DNA of 64,000 nt from Streptomyces phaeofaciens. GTDB taxonomy: Bacteria; Actinomycetota; Actinomycetes; Streptomycetales; Streptomycetaceae. This document shows, piece by piece, positions 1 to 8,841 of this stretch. The stretch covers positions 186,001 through 250,000 of the forward strand of contig NZ_BMSA01000011.1 in the NCBI RefSeq assembly GCF_014648915.1. Reading direction: 5' to 3'. The stretch's first letter is position 1; every line of letters begins with the position of its first letter. Both the position numbers and the translations under genes were made by a program. A model generated the notes under the pieces. It was not told the DNA's origin. It did no database searches and was given only the letters and a program-made list of their open reading frames with translations.

Positions 1-59
1 TCACCGTGCCCCAGCTGCTGGCGCCCGGCGAGGCGAAGCCGGGCGAGGTCTACCGCTGA
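1..59 (+). CDS. 3' end of an unidentified protein
   Basis: The window opens inside a plus-strand reading frame (codons from base 3) that ends at a TGA at 57-59. The visible tail reads TVPQLLAPGEAKPGEVYR. Codon use is typical of the surrounding DNA. The stretch is too short to assign a family, and the start lies outside the window. Confidence 0.55.
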   Translation, partial: TVPQLLAPGEAKPGEVYR

Positions 60-166
60 CACCCCGGCCCGGGTGCGGCCACGTCACATGCCCGCGCCAC
101 TGCGCCAACGGTGTGACCCGAGGGGGAACGGTCCACCGGGCCGCGCGGACTCCCTACGATCACTGT

Positions 167-607
167 GTGGTCACCTTCCAGCTCGAACGCACGGTCCCCC
201 TCCCCCTGAAGGAGGCGTGGCGCCGGCTCACCGAGTGGCAGCGGCACGGCGATGTCGTCCCGCTGACCCGCGTCACCGTCGTCACTCCCCCGCCGACCCG
301 CGAGGGCACGGTGTTCGTGGCGCGCACGGGCCGGGGCCCGTTCGCCTTCGACGACCGGATGGAGGTCACCGTGTGGTGTCCGCCGACCGAGGACGAACCC
401 GGCCTGTGCCGGCTGGAGAAGCGCGGCCGGGTCGTCATGGGCTGGGCCGAGATCGAGGTCCGGCCCGGCCCCGGCGGCCGGGCACGGGTGATCTGGCGGG
501 AGGAACTGCGCGTACGCCTCCTGCCCTCCCCCCTCGACCCGCTGCTGCGGGCCGCGTCCCGGCGGATGTTCGGCCGCGCGGTCAACCGTCTGCTGCGCCG
601 CCCCTGA
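167..607 (+). CDS. SRPBCC-like (polyketide cyclase/START fold) protein
   Basis: This is a small soluble protein of 146 residues. It starts VVTFQLERTVPLPLKEAWRR, which looks like the first strand and helix of an SRPBCC lipid or hydrophobic ligand-binding fold (typical length about 140-150). Alternating beta-strand segments follow, and a long amphipathic C-terminal helix carries RAASRRMFGRAVNRLL. I chose the GTG at 167 because the family normally begins at this strand; an ATG at 113 would add an unrelated basic tail. The ligand cannot be predicted. It stands 63 bp before the LanC-like gene and could be co-transcribed with it. Confidence 0.7.
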   Translation: MVTFQLERTVPLPLKEAWRRLTEWQRHGDVVPLTRVTVVTPPPTREGTVFVARTGRGPFAFDDRMEVTVWCPPTEDEPGLCRLEKRGRVVMGWAEIEVRPGPGGRARVIWREELRVRLLPSPLDPLLRAASRRMFGRAVNRLLRRP

Positions 608-670
608 CCCTCGGCGGACCCCGCCCGTGCGGTCTGGGCAACGGCGTCGACCGCATGCCAGGGTGGGTCC

Positions 671-2089
671 ATGGCGGACACGGGGGAGATCGAGGCACTG
701 GCGGCGGACGGTCTGCGGTGGCTGCTGGCGGCCGCGCGGGACACCGGGAACGGCGGACTCGGATGGCCCGTCAGGCCGTCGGACGGCGAGGTCGATCCGA
801 TGCTGTACAACGGCACCGCAGGGGTGGTTCCGGTGCTGCTGGAGGCGTGGCGGCACTTCGGGGACGACACGTACGCGGACGGCGCCCTGCGCGCGGCCCG
901 TTCCCTGGCCGACGCGGTCGACGGCCATCCGGACGACTCGCTCTACTTCGGCCGCACCGGGATCGCGCTCGTCCTGCGCGCCGTCCACCGTGAACTCGAC
1001 TGCCCGGCCGCCGGCCTGGCGGCCGCTCGGGCCCTGGAGGGGGTGCGGGCGCGGTTCGACGGGACGCGCTGGGGCGAGCTGTTCGAGCTGATGGGCGGCA
1101 ACGCGGGGATCGGGCTGGGGGCCTGGGCGGCCGGGGACGCGGAGCTGGCGCTGCTCGCGCTGGAGCCGTACGCGCGGACGGCCGAGCGCACCCCCGCGGG
1201 CGTCACCTGGGAGTTCAGGGCAGGGGTGGCGGAGCGGCTGCACCATGTCTCGCACGGCACCCTCGGGATCGTGTACGCCCTCGCCGCGGTCGGGACGGCC
1301 GCCGGGCGCGCCGATCTGGTCGGCCTGGCGCGGGCCGGGGCGGCCGATGTCGTGGCCCGGGACGAGGGCGGTCCCGACGGGTTGCTGATCCCGCACTCCG
1401 ACCCGCCGTACCGGCCCGACGCCACCCGGCGGCACAGCTACGGCTGGTGCCACGGTCCGGCCGGGGACGCCCAGGTGTTCCGGCTGCTGCGGGACGCCCT
1501 CGGTGAGCCCGGGTGGGCGGAACTCGCCGGCCGCTGCTGGCACACCGTCACGCACTCCGGGCTGCCGCGGCGCCTGTGGCCGGGCTTCTGGGACAACAAC
1601 GGCCGTTGCTGCGGCACCGCGGGCGTACTGGCGCTGGCCTGCGACCGGATCGCCGAGCAGGGCGACTCCCCCGACTTCGCCCACGTCCTGGCCACGGACC
1701 TCCTCGATCGCGCGACACGGGACGCGCGGGGCGCACGCTGGTCCAACGTCGAGCACCGGTCCGACCCGAGCGCGCTGGAGCCGCAGACCGGGTGGGCGAT
1801 GGGCAACGCGGGCATCGTCCGGGAGCTGCTGCGGTACACCCGGGTCGCCCGGGGCGGCGACCCCGCCTACACGTTCACCTGGCCCGACCAGCCGGTGCCA
1901 CGGCCTCGCACCACGGACGAGCGGCCGGTGCCACGGCCTCGCACCACGGACGACCGGCCGGTTACGCGGCCTCGCGCCACGGACGACCGACCGTTGCCGC
2001 GGCCTCGCGCCACGGACGACCGGCGGCCGGTGCCACCGTCTCAGGCCACCGAGCCGATGCGTCCGGCGGGGGCCGATGTCACGTCGTGA
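671..2089 (+). CDS. LanC-like (lanthionine synthetase C family) protein with repeat tail
   Basis: This 472-residue protein has the alpha/alpha-barrel repeats of the LanC family, with successive GxxG-type turns (YNGTAG near 46-51, MGGNAGIG near 141-148, HGTLG near 195-199, MGNAG near the end). Zinc-site motifs are visible: WCHG at 259-262 and CCG at 313-315. In classic LanC the second motif is CHG, so this is the CCG variant, where Cys replaces the His ligand. LanC proteins cyclise dehydrated peptides to form thioether rings. No precursor peptide or dehydratase is visible nearby, so the substrate is unknown and a role outside lantibiotics is possible. The last 65 residues are a proline/arginine-rich tail with four 11-residue repeats. 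The 3' end overlaps the convergent xdhC gene by 49 bp. Confidence 0.8.
   Translation: MADTGEIEALAADGLRWLLAAARDTGNGGLGWPVRPSDGEVDPMLYNGTAGVVPVLLEAWRHFGDDTYADGALRAARSLADAVDGHPDDSLYFGRTGIALVLRAVHRELDCPAAGLAAARALEGVRARFDGTRWGELFELMGGNAGIGLGAWAAGDAELALLALEPYARTAERTPAGVTWEFRAGVAERLHHVSHGTLGIVYALAAVGTAAGRADLVGLARAGAADVVARDEGGPDGLLIPHSDPPYRPDATRRHSYGWCHGPAGDAQVFRLLRDALGEPGWAELAGRCWHTVTHSGLPRRLWPGFWDNNGRCCGTAGVLALACDRIAEQGDSPDFAHVLATDLLDRATRDARGARWSNVEHRSDPSALEPQTGWAMGNAGIVRELLRYTRVARGGDPAYTFTWPDQPVPRPRTTDERPVPRPRTTDDRPVTRPRATDDRPLPRPRATDDRRPVPPSQATEPMRPAGADVTS
1892..2023 (+). repeat. Four 33-bp tandem repeats in the 3' end of the LanC-like gene
   Basis: Four consecutive 33-bp units encode 11-residue units of the form PVPRPRTTDDR (variants carry ER, VT and L at single positions). 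The units keep the reading frame. They form an extended, charged, proline-rich tail beyond the catalytic domain, probably disordered. Copy number may vary between strains. Confidence 0.9.
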
Positions 2090-3192
2090 TGGATCGGCGT
2101 GTGCGCACCGGTCAGGGAGATCCCGCTGCCGCCGCGCCGGTTCGCGACGATCTCCGCGGCGATCGACAGTGCCGTCTCCTCGGGTGTGCGGGCGCCCAGG
2201 TCCAGGCCGATGGGTGAGCGCAGCCGGGCCAGCTCCAGTTCGGTGACGCCGACCTCGCGCAGGCGCTCGTTGCGCTCCAGGTGCGTACGGCGCGAGCCCA
2301 TCGCGCCGACGTACGCGACCGGGAGGCGCAGGGCCAGCCGGAGCAGGGGCACGTCGAACTTGGCGTCATGGGTGAGGACGCACAGGACGGTCCTGGAGTC
2401 GACCTCGGTGCGTTCGAGGTAGGTGTGCGGCCACTCGACGACGATCTCGTCCGCCTCCGGGAAGCGGGCCTTCGTCGCGAAGACGGGGCGGGCGTCGCAC
2501 ACCGTCACATGATGGCCGAGGAACTTGCCGATCCGGACCAGCGCGGACGCGAAGTCGATCGCGCCGAACACGATCATCCGGGGCGGGGGGACGGAGGACT
2601 CGACGAGGACGGTGAGCGGGGCACCGCAGCGGGAGCCCTGTTCGCCGATCTCCAGGGTGCCGGTGCGGCCCGCATCGAGGAAGGCGCCGGCCTCGGCGGC
2701 CACGGTGCGGTCGAGTTCGGGATGGCCGCCGAAACCCCCTTCACCACGGCCGTCGGGATGGATCAGCAGCGCGCGGCCGACGAGGTCCGCCGGGCCGGTC
2801 ACGATCCGGGCCAGGGCGGACGCCGTTCCGCTCGCGGCGGCTTCGAGGGCGGCCGCGACCACCGGGCGGACCGGGTCGCCGGCCCGCACCGGTGTGACGA
2901 GGATGTCGATGACGCCGCCGCAGGTGAGGCCCACGGCGAAGGCGTCGTCGTCGCTGTAGCCGAAGCGTTCGAGGACGGGTTCGCCGTCCTGGAGCGCCTG
3001 TTGGCACAGTTCGTACACCGCGCCCTCCACACAGCCGCCGGAGACCGAGCCGACGGCCGTTCCGTCGGTGTCCACCGCGAGGGCGGCGCCCGGCCGGCGG
3101 GGTGCGCTGCCGCCGACCGCCACCACCGTGGCGACGGCGAAGTCACGTCCCTGCTCGATCCACCGGTTCAGCTCCTCGGCGATGTCCAGCAT
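2041..3192 (-). CDS. xdhC: XdhC/CoxI family molybdenum cofactor insertion protein
   Basis: The protein has 383 residues. The N-terminal XdhC/CoxI domain is clear: VATVVAVGGSAPRRPGA, then GSVSGGCVEGAVYE near 48-61. The C-terminal Rossmann domain follows (MIVFGAIDFASALVRIGKFL and CDAR, then YVGAMGSRRTH). XdhC binds the molybdenum cofactor, promotes its sulfuration and delivers it to xanthine dehydrogenase, whose three subunits lie about 1.7 kb upstream on the same strand. It follows the purine permease gene by 75 bp, so the two probably form one transcript. Its 3' end runs 49 bp into the convergent LanC-like gene. Confidence 0.9.
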   Translation of the reverse strand: MLDIAEELNRWIEQGRDFAVATVVAVGGSAPRRPGAALAVDTDGTAVGSVSGGCVEGAVYELCQQALQDGEPVLERFGYSDDDAFAVGLTCGGVIDILVTPVRAGDPVRPVVAAALEAAASGTASALARIVTGPADLVGRALLIHPDGRGEGGFGGHPELDRTVAAEAGAFLDAGRTGTLEIGEQGSRCGAPLTVLVESSVPPPRMIVFGAIDFASALVRIGKFLGHHVTVCDARPVFATKARFPEADEIVVEWPHTYLERTEVDSRTVLCVLTHDAKFDVPLLRLALRLPVAYVGAMGSRRTHLERNERLREVGVTELELARLRSPIGLDLGARTPEETALSIAAEIVANRRGGSGISLTGAHTPIHHDVTSAPAGRIGSVA

Positions 3193-3267
3193 GTCTCGGT
3201 CTCCTTGACGGCGGTGGTGCGGCGGTCGGCGGTCCGGGCGGCGCAGGTCCGCCTCGGTGCCGGGCGC

Positions 3268-4725
3268 CTAGTGGACGCCCAGCCAGCTCTCGATGGGATG
3301 GAGGGCGAAATAGACCAGGAAGATCCCGGTGAGGACCCACATGAAGGCCCCGATCTCCCGCGCCTTGCCCTGGGCGGTCTTGATGGCGACGTGGGAGATG
3401 ACGCCGGCGGCCACGCCGGTGGTGATGGTGTAGGTGAAGGGCATCAGGACGACGGTGAGGAAGACCGGGATCGCGGTGGCCCGGTCGGCCCAGTCGACGT
3501 GCCGGGCGTTCATCAGCATCATCGCGCCGATGACGACCAGGGCGGCGGACGCCACCTCCTGCGGGACGATCGCGGTGAGCGGGGTGAAGAACAGGCAGGC
3601 GGCGAAGAAGGCGCCGGTGACGACCGAGGCGAGTCCGGTACGGGCTCCCTCGCCGACGCCGGTCGCCGACTCGATGAACACGGTCTGGCCGGAGCCGCCC
3701 GCGACACCGCCGATCGCTCCGCCGGCGCCGTCGATGAACAGGGCCTTGGACAGGCCCGGCATCCGGCCCTTGTCGTCGGCGAGCTTCGCCTCGGTGCCGA
3801 CGCCGATGATGGTGGCCATCGCGTCGAAGAAGCCCGCGAGGACCAGCGTGAAGACGATCATGCCGACGGTCATCGCGCCGACCTCGCCCCAGCCGCCGAA
3901 CTCGACGTCCCCGAAGAGCGAGAAGTCGGGCATGGAGACGGCGCTGCCGTGCAGTTCGGGGGCGCCGGCCGCCCACTGCCCGGGGTCGACGACCCCGGTG
4001 GCGTTCAGGACGGCGGCGACGGCCGTGCCGCCGACGATGCCGATGAGGATGGCGCCGGGGACGTCGCGGGCCTGGAGCATGAAGATCAGCAGCAGGGTGC
4101 CGGCGAACAACAGGACGGGCCAGCCCGCCAGTTCACCCGCCGGGCCGAGGGTGACCGGGGTCGCCTCGCCCTGGTGCACGAAGCCGGACTTGTAGAAGCC
4201 GATGAGGGCGATGAACAGGCCGATGCCCATGGTGATGCCGTGCTTCAGGGCGAGCGGGATCGCATTCATGATCATCTCGCGCAGGCCGGTGACGACCAGC
4301 AGCATGATGACCACGCCGTACATCACGCACATGCCCATCGCCTGCGGCCAGGTCATCTCCGGGGCGACCTGGGAGGACAGGACTCCGGAGACGGAGAGGC
4401 CGGCGGCCAGGGCGAGCGGCACCTTGCCGGCGAAGCCCATCAGCAGCGTGGTGAAGGCCGCGGCGAACGCGGTCGCGGTGATCAGCGCCTTCTGGCCGAG
4501 CGTGTCGCCCGCCGCGTCCTTGCCGGACAGGATCAGGGGGTTGAGCAGCAGGATGTACGCCATCGCCATGAAGGTGGTGACGCCGCCGCGCACCTCGCGT
4601 GCGACGGTGGATCCCCGCCGGGATATGTGGAAGTACCGGTCGAGCCAGGACCGTCCGGCCGGGACGCGGGTACCTTCGCCCGCGTCGTCGGCAGTGGTCC
4701 TCGGCTCCGTTGACTGCTGGGTCAT
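3268..4725 (-). CDS. NCS2 family purine permease (AzgA type)
   Basis: This is a 485-residue polytopic membrane protein with the AzgA-type opening TVAREVRGGVTTFMAMAYIL and the NPLILS segment, about 12 hydrophobic helices, and FFDAMATIIGVGTEA and SGQTVFIESATGVGEGARTG in the second half. AzgA/PbuG proteins import adenine, guanine or hypoxanthine by proton symport. I chose the ATG at 4725 because GGGAG lies 10 bases upstream; an ATG eight codons earlier has no such site. The gene lies downstream of the xanthine dehydrogenase operon but is separated from it by a strong hairpin, so it likely has its own promoter in 4726-4870. The context fits uptake of purine bases for oxidation. Confidence 0.88.
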   Translation of the reverse strand: MTQQSTEPRTTADDAGEGTRVPAGRSWLDRYFHISRRGSTVAREVRGGVTTFMAMAYILLLNPLILSGKDAAGDTLGQKALITATAFAAAFTTLLMGFAGKVPLALAAGLSVSGVLSSQVAPEMTWPQAMGMCVMYGVVIMLLVVTGLREMIMNAIPLALKHGITMGIGLFIALIGFYKSGFVHQGEATPVTLGPAGELAGWPVLLFAGTLLLIFMLQARDVPGAILIGIVGGTAVAAVLNATGVVDPGQWAAGAPELHGSAVSMPDFSLFGDVEFGGWGEVGAMTVGMIVFTLVLAGFFDAMATIIGVGTEAKLADDKGRMPGLSKALFIDGAGGAIGGVAGGSGQTVFIESATGVGEGARTGLASVVTGAFFAACLFFTPLTAIVPQEVASAALVVIGAMMLMNARHVDWADRATAIPVFLTVVLMPFTYTITTGVAAGVISHVAIKTAQGKAREIGAFMWVLTGIFLVYFALHPIESWLGVH

Positions 4726-4870
4726 GTGGGGCCTACTCCCAAGGTTCATAGGGGCACCCGCGTGCGACCGCCGCCTGACGGCAGGTCAGCCGCCGTGGCG
4801 GCTGCGGGATTTGGGAAGGTGCTTCGGCCGCACGACCCGGGGGACGGCCCGAGACGAACGATCTGAGGTG

Positions 4871-4914
4871 CTCCGGGCGGCGCGGAGCTGTGACGTTCCG
4901 TGCGCCGCCCGGAG
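4871..4914 (-). terminator. Terminator hairpin after the xanthine dehydrogenase operon
   Basis: A perfect 13-bp inverted repeat (CTCCGGGCGGCGC at 4871-4883 and its complement at 4902-4914) with an 18-base loop lies 9 bases past the stop codon of the large subunit gene. There is no clear U-tract, as is common in Streptomyces. Confidence 0.75.
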
Positions 4915-4923
4915 ATTTCGGTG

Positions 4924-7347
4924 TTACGCCGTGCCGGTGAGGTGTTCCGGCCGGACCGGCGTCCTGTTCAGCTCCAGCCCGGTCGCGTTCCTGATGGCCG
5001 CGAGGACCGCCGGGGTGGACGACAGGGTCGGGGCCTCGCCGATGCCGCGCAGCCCGTACGGGGCGTGGTCGTCGGCGAGTTCGAGCACGTCGACGGGGAT
5101 GGTCGGCGTGTCGAGGATGGTGGGGATGAGGTAGTCCGTGAAGGAGGGGTTGCGCACCTTCGCCGTCTTCGGGTCGACGATGATCTCCTCCATGACGGCC
5201 ACGCCGAGACCCTGGGTCGTGCCGCCCTGGATCTGGCCGACGACGGACAGCGGGTTGAGCGCCTTGCCGACGTCCTGCGCGCAGGCCAGTTCGATCACCT
5301 TGACCAGGCCCAGCTCGGTGTCGACCTCGACGACGGCCCGGTGGGCGGCGAAGCTGTACTGCACATGCCCGTTGCCCTGGCCGGTGCGCAGGTCGAAGGG
5401 CTCGGTCGGCCGGTGCCGCCACTCCGCCTCGACCTCCACGGCCTCCTCGCCGAGGACGTCCACCAGGTCCGCGAGGACCTCGCCGCCGTCGGTGACGACC
5501 TTGCCGCCCTCCAGGAGCAGTTCGGCGGTGGCCCAGGCGGGGTGGTACGTCCCGAACCTGCGGCGGCCGGTCTCCAGGACCTTCTCGCGGACCAGCTCGC
5601 AGGCGTTCTTCACCGCGCCGCCGGTGACATAGGTCTGCCGGGAGGCCGAGGTGGAGCCCGCGGAGCCGACCTGGGTGTCCGCCGGGTGGATGGTGACCTG
5701 GGCGACGCCCAGCTCGGTGCGGGCGATCTGCGCGTGGACGGTGACTCCGCCCTGGCCGACCTCCGCCATCGCCGTGTGCACGGTGGCCACGGCCTCGCCG
5801 GCGATGACCTCCATCCGGACCCTGGCGGTGGAGTAGTCGTCGAAGCCCTCGGAGAAGCCGACGTTCTTGATGCCGACCGCGTAACCGATACCGCGGACGA
5901 CCCCCTCGCCGTGGGTGGTGTTGGACAGGCCGCCGGGCAGCTGGCGTACGTCGGCGCCCTCGCTGCTCTCCCACTGGCGCTCCGGCGGCAGCGGCATCGC
6001 GCTGACCCGGCGCAGGAGTTCGGCGACGGGGGCGGGCGAGTCCACCGGCTGTCCGGTCGGCAGGAGCGTGCCCTGCTCCATGGCGTTGCGCCGGCGGAAC
6101 TCCACCGGGTCCAGGCCGAGTTCCTTCGCCACCTTGTCCATCTGCGCCTCGTAGGCGAAGCACGCCTGGACCGCGCCGAAGCCGCGCATCGCGCCGCAGG
6201 GCGGGTTGTTGGTGTAGAGCGCGATCGCCTCGATGTCGACGTCGTCGACGACGTACGGGCCGATGCCGAGCGAGGAGGCGTTTCCGACGACGGCCGGGGA
6301 GGCGGAGGCGTACGCGCCGCCGTCCAGGACGATCCGGCACCTGACGTGGGTCAGTTTGCCGTCTCGGGTGGCGCCGTGCTCGTAGTACAGCTTGGCCGGG
6401 TGGCGGTGGACGTGGCCGAAGAAGGACTCGAAACGGTTGTAGACGATCTTGACGGGTTTTCCGGTGCGCAGGGCGAGCAGGCAGGCGTGGATCTGCATGG
6501 ACAGGTCCTCGCGGCCGCCGAACGCGCCGCCGACGCCGGCCAGTGTCATCCGCACCTTGTTCTCGGGCAGGCCGAGGACGGGCGCGATCTGGCGCAGGTC
6601 GGAGTGCAGCCACTGGGTGGCGATGTAGAGGTGGACGCCGCCGTCCTCCTCGGGCACGGCGAGGCCGGACTCGGGGCCGAGGAAGGCCTGGTCCTGCATG
6701 CCGAAGGTGTACTCGCCCTTGACGATCACGTCGGCCCGCCCGGCGGCCCGGTCGGCGTCGCCGCGGACGATCGGCTGGCGGTGGACGACGTTCGGGTGCG
6801 GGACGTGGCCGATGTGGTGGTCGTCGCGGTTCTCGTGGACGAGGATCGCGTCCGGGGCGGTCGCGGAGGCCTCGTCGGTGATGACGGGCAGCTCGCGGTA
6901 CTCGACCTTGATCTTCGCGGCGGCGCGGCGGGCGGTCTCCGGGTGGTCGGCGGCGACGATGGCGACCGGCTCGCCGTGGTGGCGGACCTTGCCGTGGGCC
7001 AGGACCGGGGTGTCCTGGATCTCCAGGCCGTAGTTCTTCACCTCGGTCGGCAGGTCGTCGTACGTCATGACGGCGTACACGCCGGGGGTGGCGAGGGCCT
7101 CGGAGGTGTCCAGGGAGACGATCTCGGCGTGGGCGACCGTGGAGCGCAGGATCTGGCCCCAGAGCATGTCCTCGTGCCACATGTCGGACGAGTACGCGAA
7201 CTCGCCGGTGACCTTGAGGATGCCGTCCGGGCGGAGGGTCGACTCGCCGATCCCGCCCTTGGTCTGCGAGCCCTGGGTGATCTTGGTGGGAGCGCCGGTG
7301 GGGGCACCGCCCTGGTCGAGCGACGTCGAGAGCTTGGGGGAGGGCAT
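4924..7347 (-). CDS. Xanthine dehydrogenase, molybdopterin-binding large subunit
   Basis: The protein has 807 residues and belongs to the xanthine oxidase/CO dehydrogenase large-subunit family. Visible motifs are the N-terminal hammerhead domain (KVTGEFAYSSDMWHEDMLWG), the cofactor-binding GVGGAFGGREDLSMQIHA, the substrate-channel segment CGAMRGFGAVQACFAYE, GQGGVTVHAQIA and the C-terminal RGIGEAPTLSSTPAV, whose Glu is the catalytic base. It hydroxylates hypoxanthine or xanthine to urate. It starts 4 bp after the stop of the iron-sulfur subunit, so the three subunits form one operon (FAD, 2Fe-2S, Mo). The adjacent purine permease and PucR-type regulator support a purine role rather than CO or aldehyde oxidation. 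Confidence 0.92.
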   Translation of the reverse strand: MPSPKLSTSLDQGGAPTGAPTKITQGSQTKGGIGESTLRPDGILKVTGEFAYSSDMWHEDMLWGQILRSTVAHAEIVSLDTSEALATPGVYAVMTYDDLPTEVKNYGLEIQDTPVLAHGKVRHHGEPVAIVAADHPETARRAAAKIKVEYRELPVITDEASATAPDAILVHENRDDHHIGHVPHPNVVHRQPIVRGDADRAAGRADVIVKGEYTFGMQDQAFLGPESGLAVPEEDGGVHLYIATQWLHSDLRQIAPVLGLPENKVRMTLAGVGGAFGGREDLSMQIHACLLALRTGKPVKIVYNRFESFFGHVHRHPAKLYYEHGATRDGKLTHVRCRIVLDGGAYASASPAVVGNASSLGIGPYVVDDVDIEAIALYTNNPPCGAMRGFGAVQACFAYEAQMDKVAKELGLDPVEFRRRNAMEQGTLLPTGQPVDSPAPVAELLRRVSAMPLPPERQWESSEGADVRQLPGGLSNTTHGEGVVRGIGYAVGIKNVGFSEGFDDYSTARVRMEVIAGEAVATVHTAMAEVGQGGVTVHAQIARTELGVAQVTIHPADTQVGSAGSTSASRQTYVTGGAVKNACELVREKVLETGRRRFGTYHPAWATAELLLEGGKVVTDGGEVLADLVDVLGEEAVEVEAEWRHRPTEPFDLRTGQGNGHVQYSFAAHRAVVEVDTELGLVKVIELACAQDVGKALNPLSVVGQIQGGTTQGLGVAVMEEIIVDPKTAKVRNPSFTDYLIPTILDTPTIPVDVLELADDHAPYGLRGIGEAPTLSSTPAVLAAIRNATGLELNRTPVRPEHLTGTA

Positions 7348-7351
7348 CGGG

Positions 7352-7951
7352 TCAGACCGCCTCTCCCTGCCGGGCGGCCGCGAGGCGGACCGCGTCCATG
7401 ATCTTCTCGTAGCCGGTGCAGCGGCACAGGTTGCCCGAGAGGGCCTCGCGGATGTCCGCGTCCGTGGGGTTGGGGTTGCGCTCCAGCATCTCGTCGGCGG
7501 CGACCAGCAGACCGGGCGTGCAGAAACCGCACTGGACGGCGCCGGCGTCGATGAACGCCTGCTGGACGGGGGAGAGTTCGGTGCCCTCTCCGGTCTGCGA
7601 GTCGCTGCCCCGGGCCTGCCAGTTCCTGGCCTCGTCGAGCGAGGTGCCGGACGGGGCCTCGCCGCCGCAGGCGCCTCTCGCGCACCCCTTCTCGGCGCGG
7701 TCGCGGGCGTAGTCCGCGAGGCCCTCGACGGTGACGACCTCGCGACCCTCGACCTGGCCGGCCGCGACCAGGCAGGAACACACCGGCACACCGTCCAGGC
7801 GGACGGTGCAGGAGCCGCACTCGCCCTGCTCGCAGGCGTTCTTGGAGCCGGGCAGGCCCAGCCGCTCACGCAGGACGTAGAGCAGGCTCTCGCCCTCCCA
7901 CACGTCGTCGGCCTCCTGCGGCCGTCCGTTGACAGTGAAGTTGACGCGCAT
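7352..7951 (-). CDS. Xanthine dehydrogenase, 2Fe-2S subunit
   Basis: The protein has 199 residues. The N-terminal plant-type ferredoxin domain has the cysteine pattern CEQGECGSC with Cys40, Cys45, Cys48 and a fourth Cys near 58-60. The C-terminal helical domain carries the second cluster (VQCGFCTPG and NLCRCTGYEKI). Between them is an insert of about 50 residues (near 75-125) with extra cysteines (GCARGACGGE) that the usual 160-residue family members lack. It passes electrons from the molybdenum centre to FAD. Its ATG overlaps the stop of the FAD subunit by one base, which implies translational coupling. Confidence 0.93.
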   Translation of the reverse strand: MRVNFTVNGRPQEADDVWEGESLLYVLRERLGLPGSKNACEQGECGSCTVRLDGVPVCSCLVAAGQVEGREVVTVEGLADYARDRAEKGCARGACGGEAPSGTSLDEARNWQARGSDSQTGEGTELSPVQQAFIDAGAVQCGFCTPGLLVAADEMLERNPNPTDADIREALSGNLCRCTGYEKIMDAVRLAAARQGEAV

Positions 7952-8841
7952 CACGCAGCTCCCTCGGTGTGGCGGCGGGCGCCGCGGTAGGACTCCCAGG
8001 TCCAGGTCAGCGTGCGGCGGGCCATGACGCCGACGGCGTGCCGGCGGTAGCTCGCGGTGCCCCGGACGTCGTCGATCGGGTTGCAGGCGGCGGAGCAGAG
8101 GTCCGCGAACTGCTTGGCGACCGACGGGGTGATGATCTTCCCGTTGTCCCAGAAGCCGCCTTCCTCGAGCGCCGCGTCGAGGAAGTCCTCCGCGACCTTC
8201 GCCCGGACGGGGGTGGGGGCGGCGGATCCGATGCCGGTGCGGACGGAGCGGGTGTCCGGGTGCAGGGCGAGGCCGAAGGCGCAGACCGCGATGACCATGG
8301 CGTTGCGGGTGCCGACCTTGGAGTACTGCTGGGGGCCGTCGGCCTTTTTGACGTGGACGGCGCGGATCAGCTCGTCGGGGGCGAGCGCGTTGCGCTTCAC
8401 CCCGGTGTAGAAGTCGTCGATCGGGATGAGCCGGGTGCCCCGTACGGACGCGGCCTCGACCTCGGCGCCGGCCGCGAGGAGGGCGGGGTGGGCGTCGCCG
8501 GCCGGGGAGGCGGTGCCGAGATTGCCACCGACGCCGCCGCGGTTGCGGATCTGCGGGGAGGCCACGGTGTGGGAGGCGAGGGCCAGGCCCGGGAGTTCGG
8601 AGCGCAGGTTCTCCATGATCCGCGAGTAGGGCACGGAGGCCCCGAGCCGCACGCTGTCGTCGCCGACCTCCCACTCGTAGAGGTCACCGATGCGGTTGAG
8701 GTCGAGGAGGTACTCGGGCCGCCGGTGGTCGAAGTTGATCTCGACCATCACATCGGTGCCACCCGCAATCGGCACAGCGGTGGGGTGCTCGGCCTTCGCG
8801 GCGAGCGCCTCCTCCCAGCTGGCGGGGCGAAGGAAGTCCAT
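7951..8841 (-). CDS. Xanthine dehydrogenase, FAD-binding subunit
   Basis: This 296-residue subunit is the CoxM type. It begins MDFLRPASWEEALAAK, and the FAD-binding motifs AGGTDVMVEI (near 31-40) and IRNRGGVGGNLGTASPAGD are clear. The C-terminal CO-dehydrogenase flavoprotein domain ends with the RRHAVGVMARRTL segment. I chose the ATG at 8841 because it begins the conserved domain; an upstream ATG would add an arginine-rich tail. It is the first gene of the dehydrogenase operon, and its promoter should lie in the 396-bp gap shared with the PucR regulator. Confidence 0.92.
   Translation of the reverse strand: MDFLRPASWEEALAAKAEHPTAVPIAGGTDVMVEINFDHRRPEYLLDLNRIGDLYEWEVGDDSVRLGASVPYSRIMENLRSELPGLALASHTVASPQIRNRGGVGGNLGTASPAGDAHPALLAAGAEVEAASVRGTRLIPIDDFYTGVKRNALAPDELIRAVHVKKADGPQQYSKVGTRNAMVIAVCAFGLALHPDTRSVRTGIGSAAPTPVRAKVAEDFLDAALEEGGFWDNGKIITPSVAKQFADLCSAACNPIDDVRGTASYRRHAVGVMARRTLTWTWESYRGARRHTEGAA

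Noticed and set aside
4900..7401. Long plus-strand frame opposite the xanthine dehydrogenase genes
   Set aside because: It mirrors the third-position bias of the real genes and has no family features.
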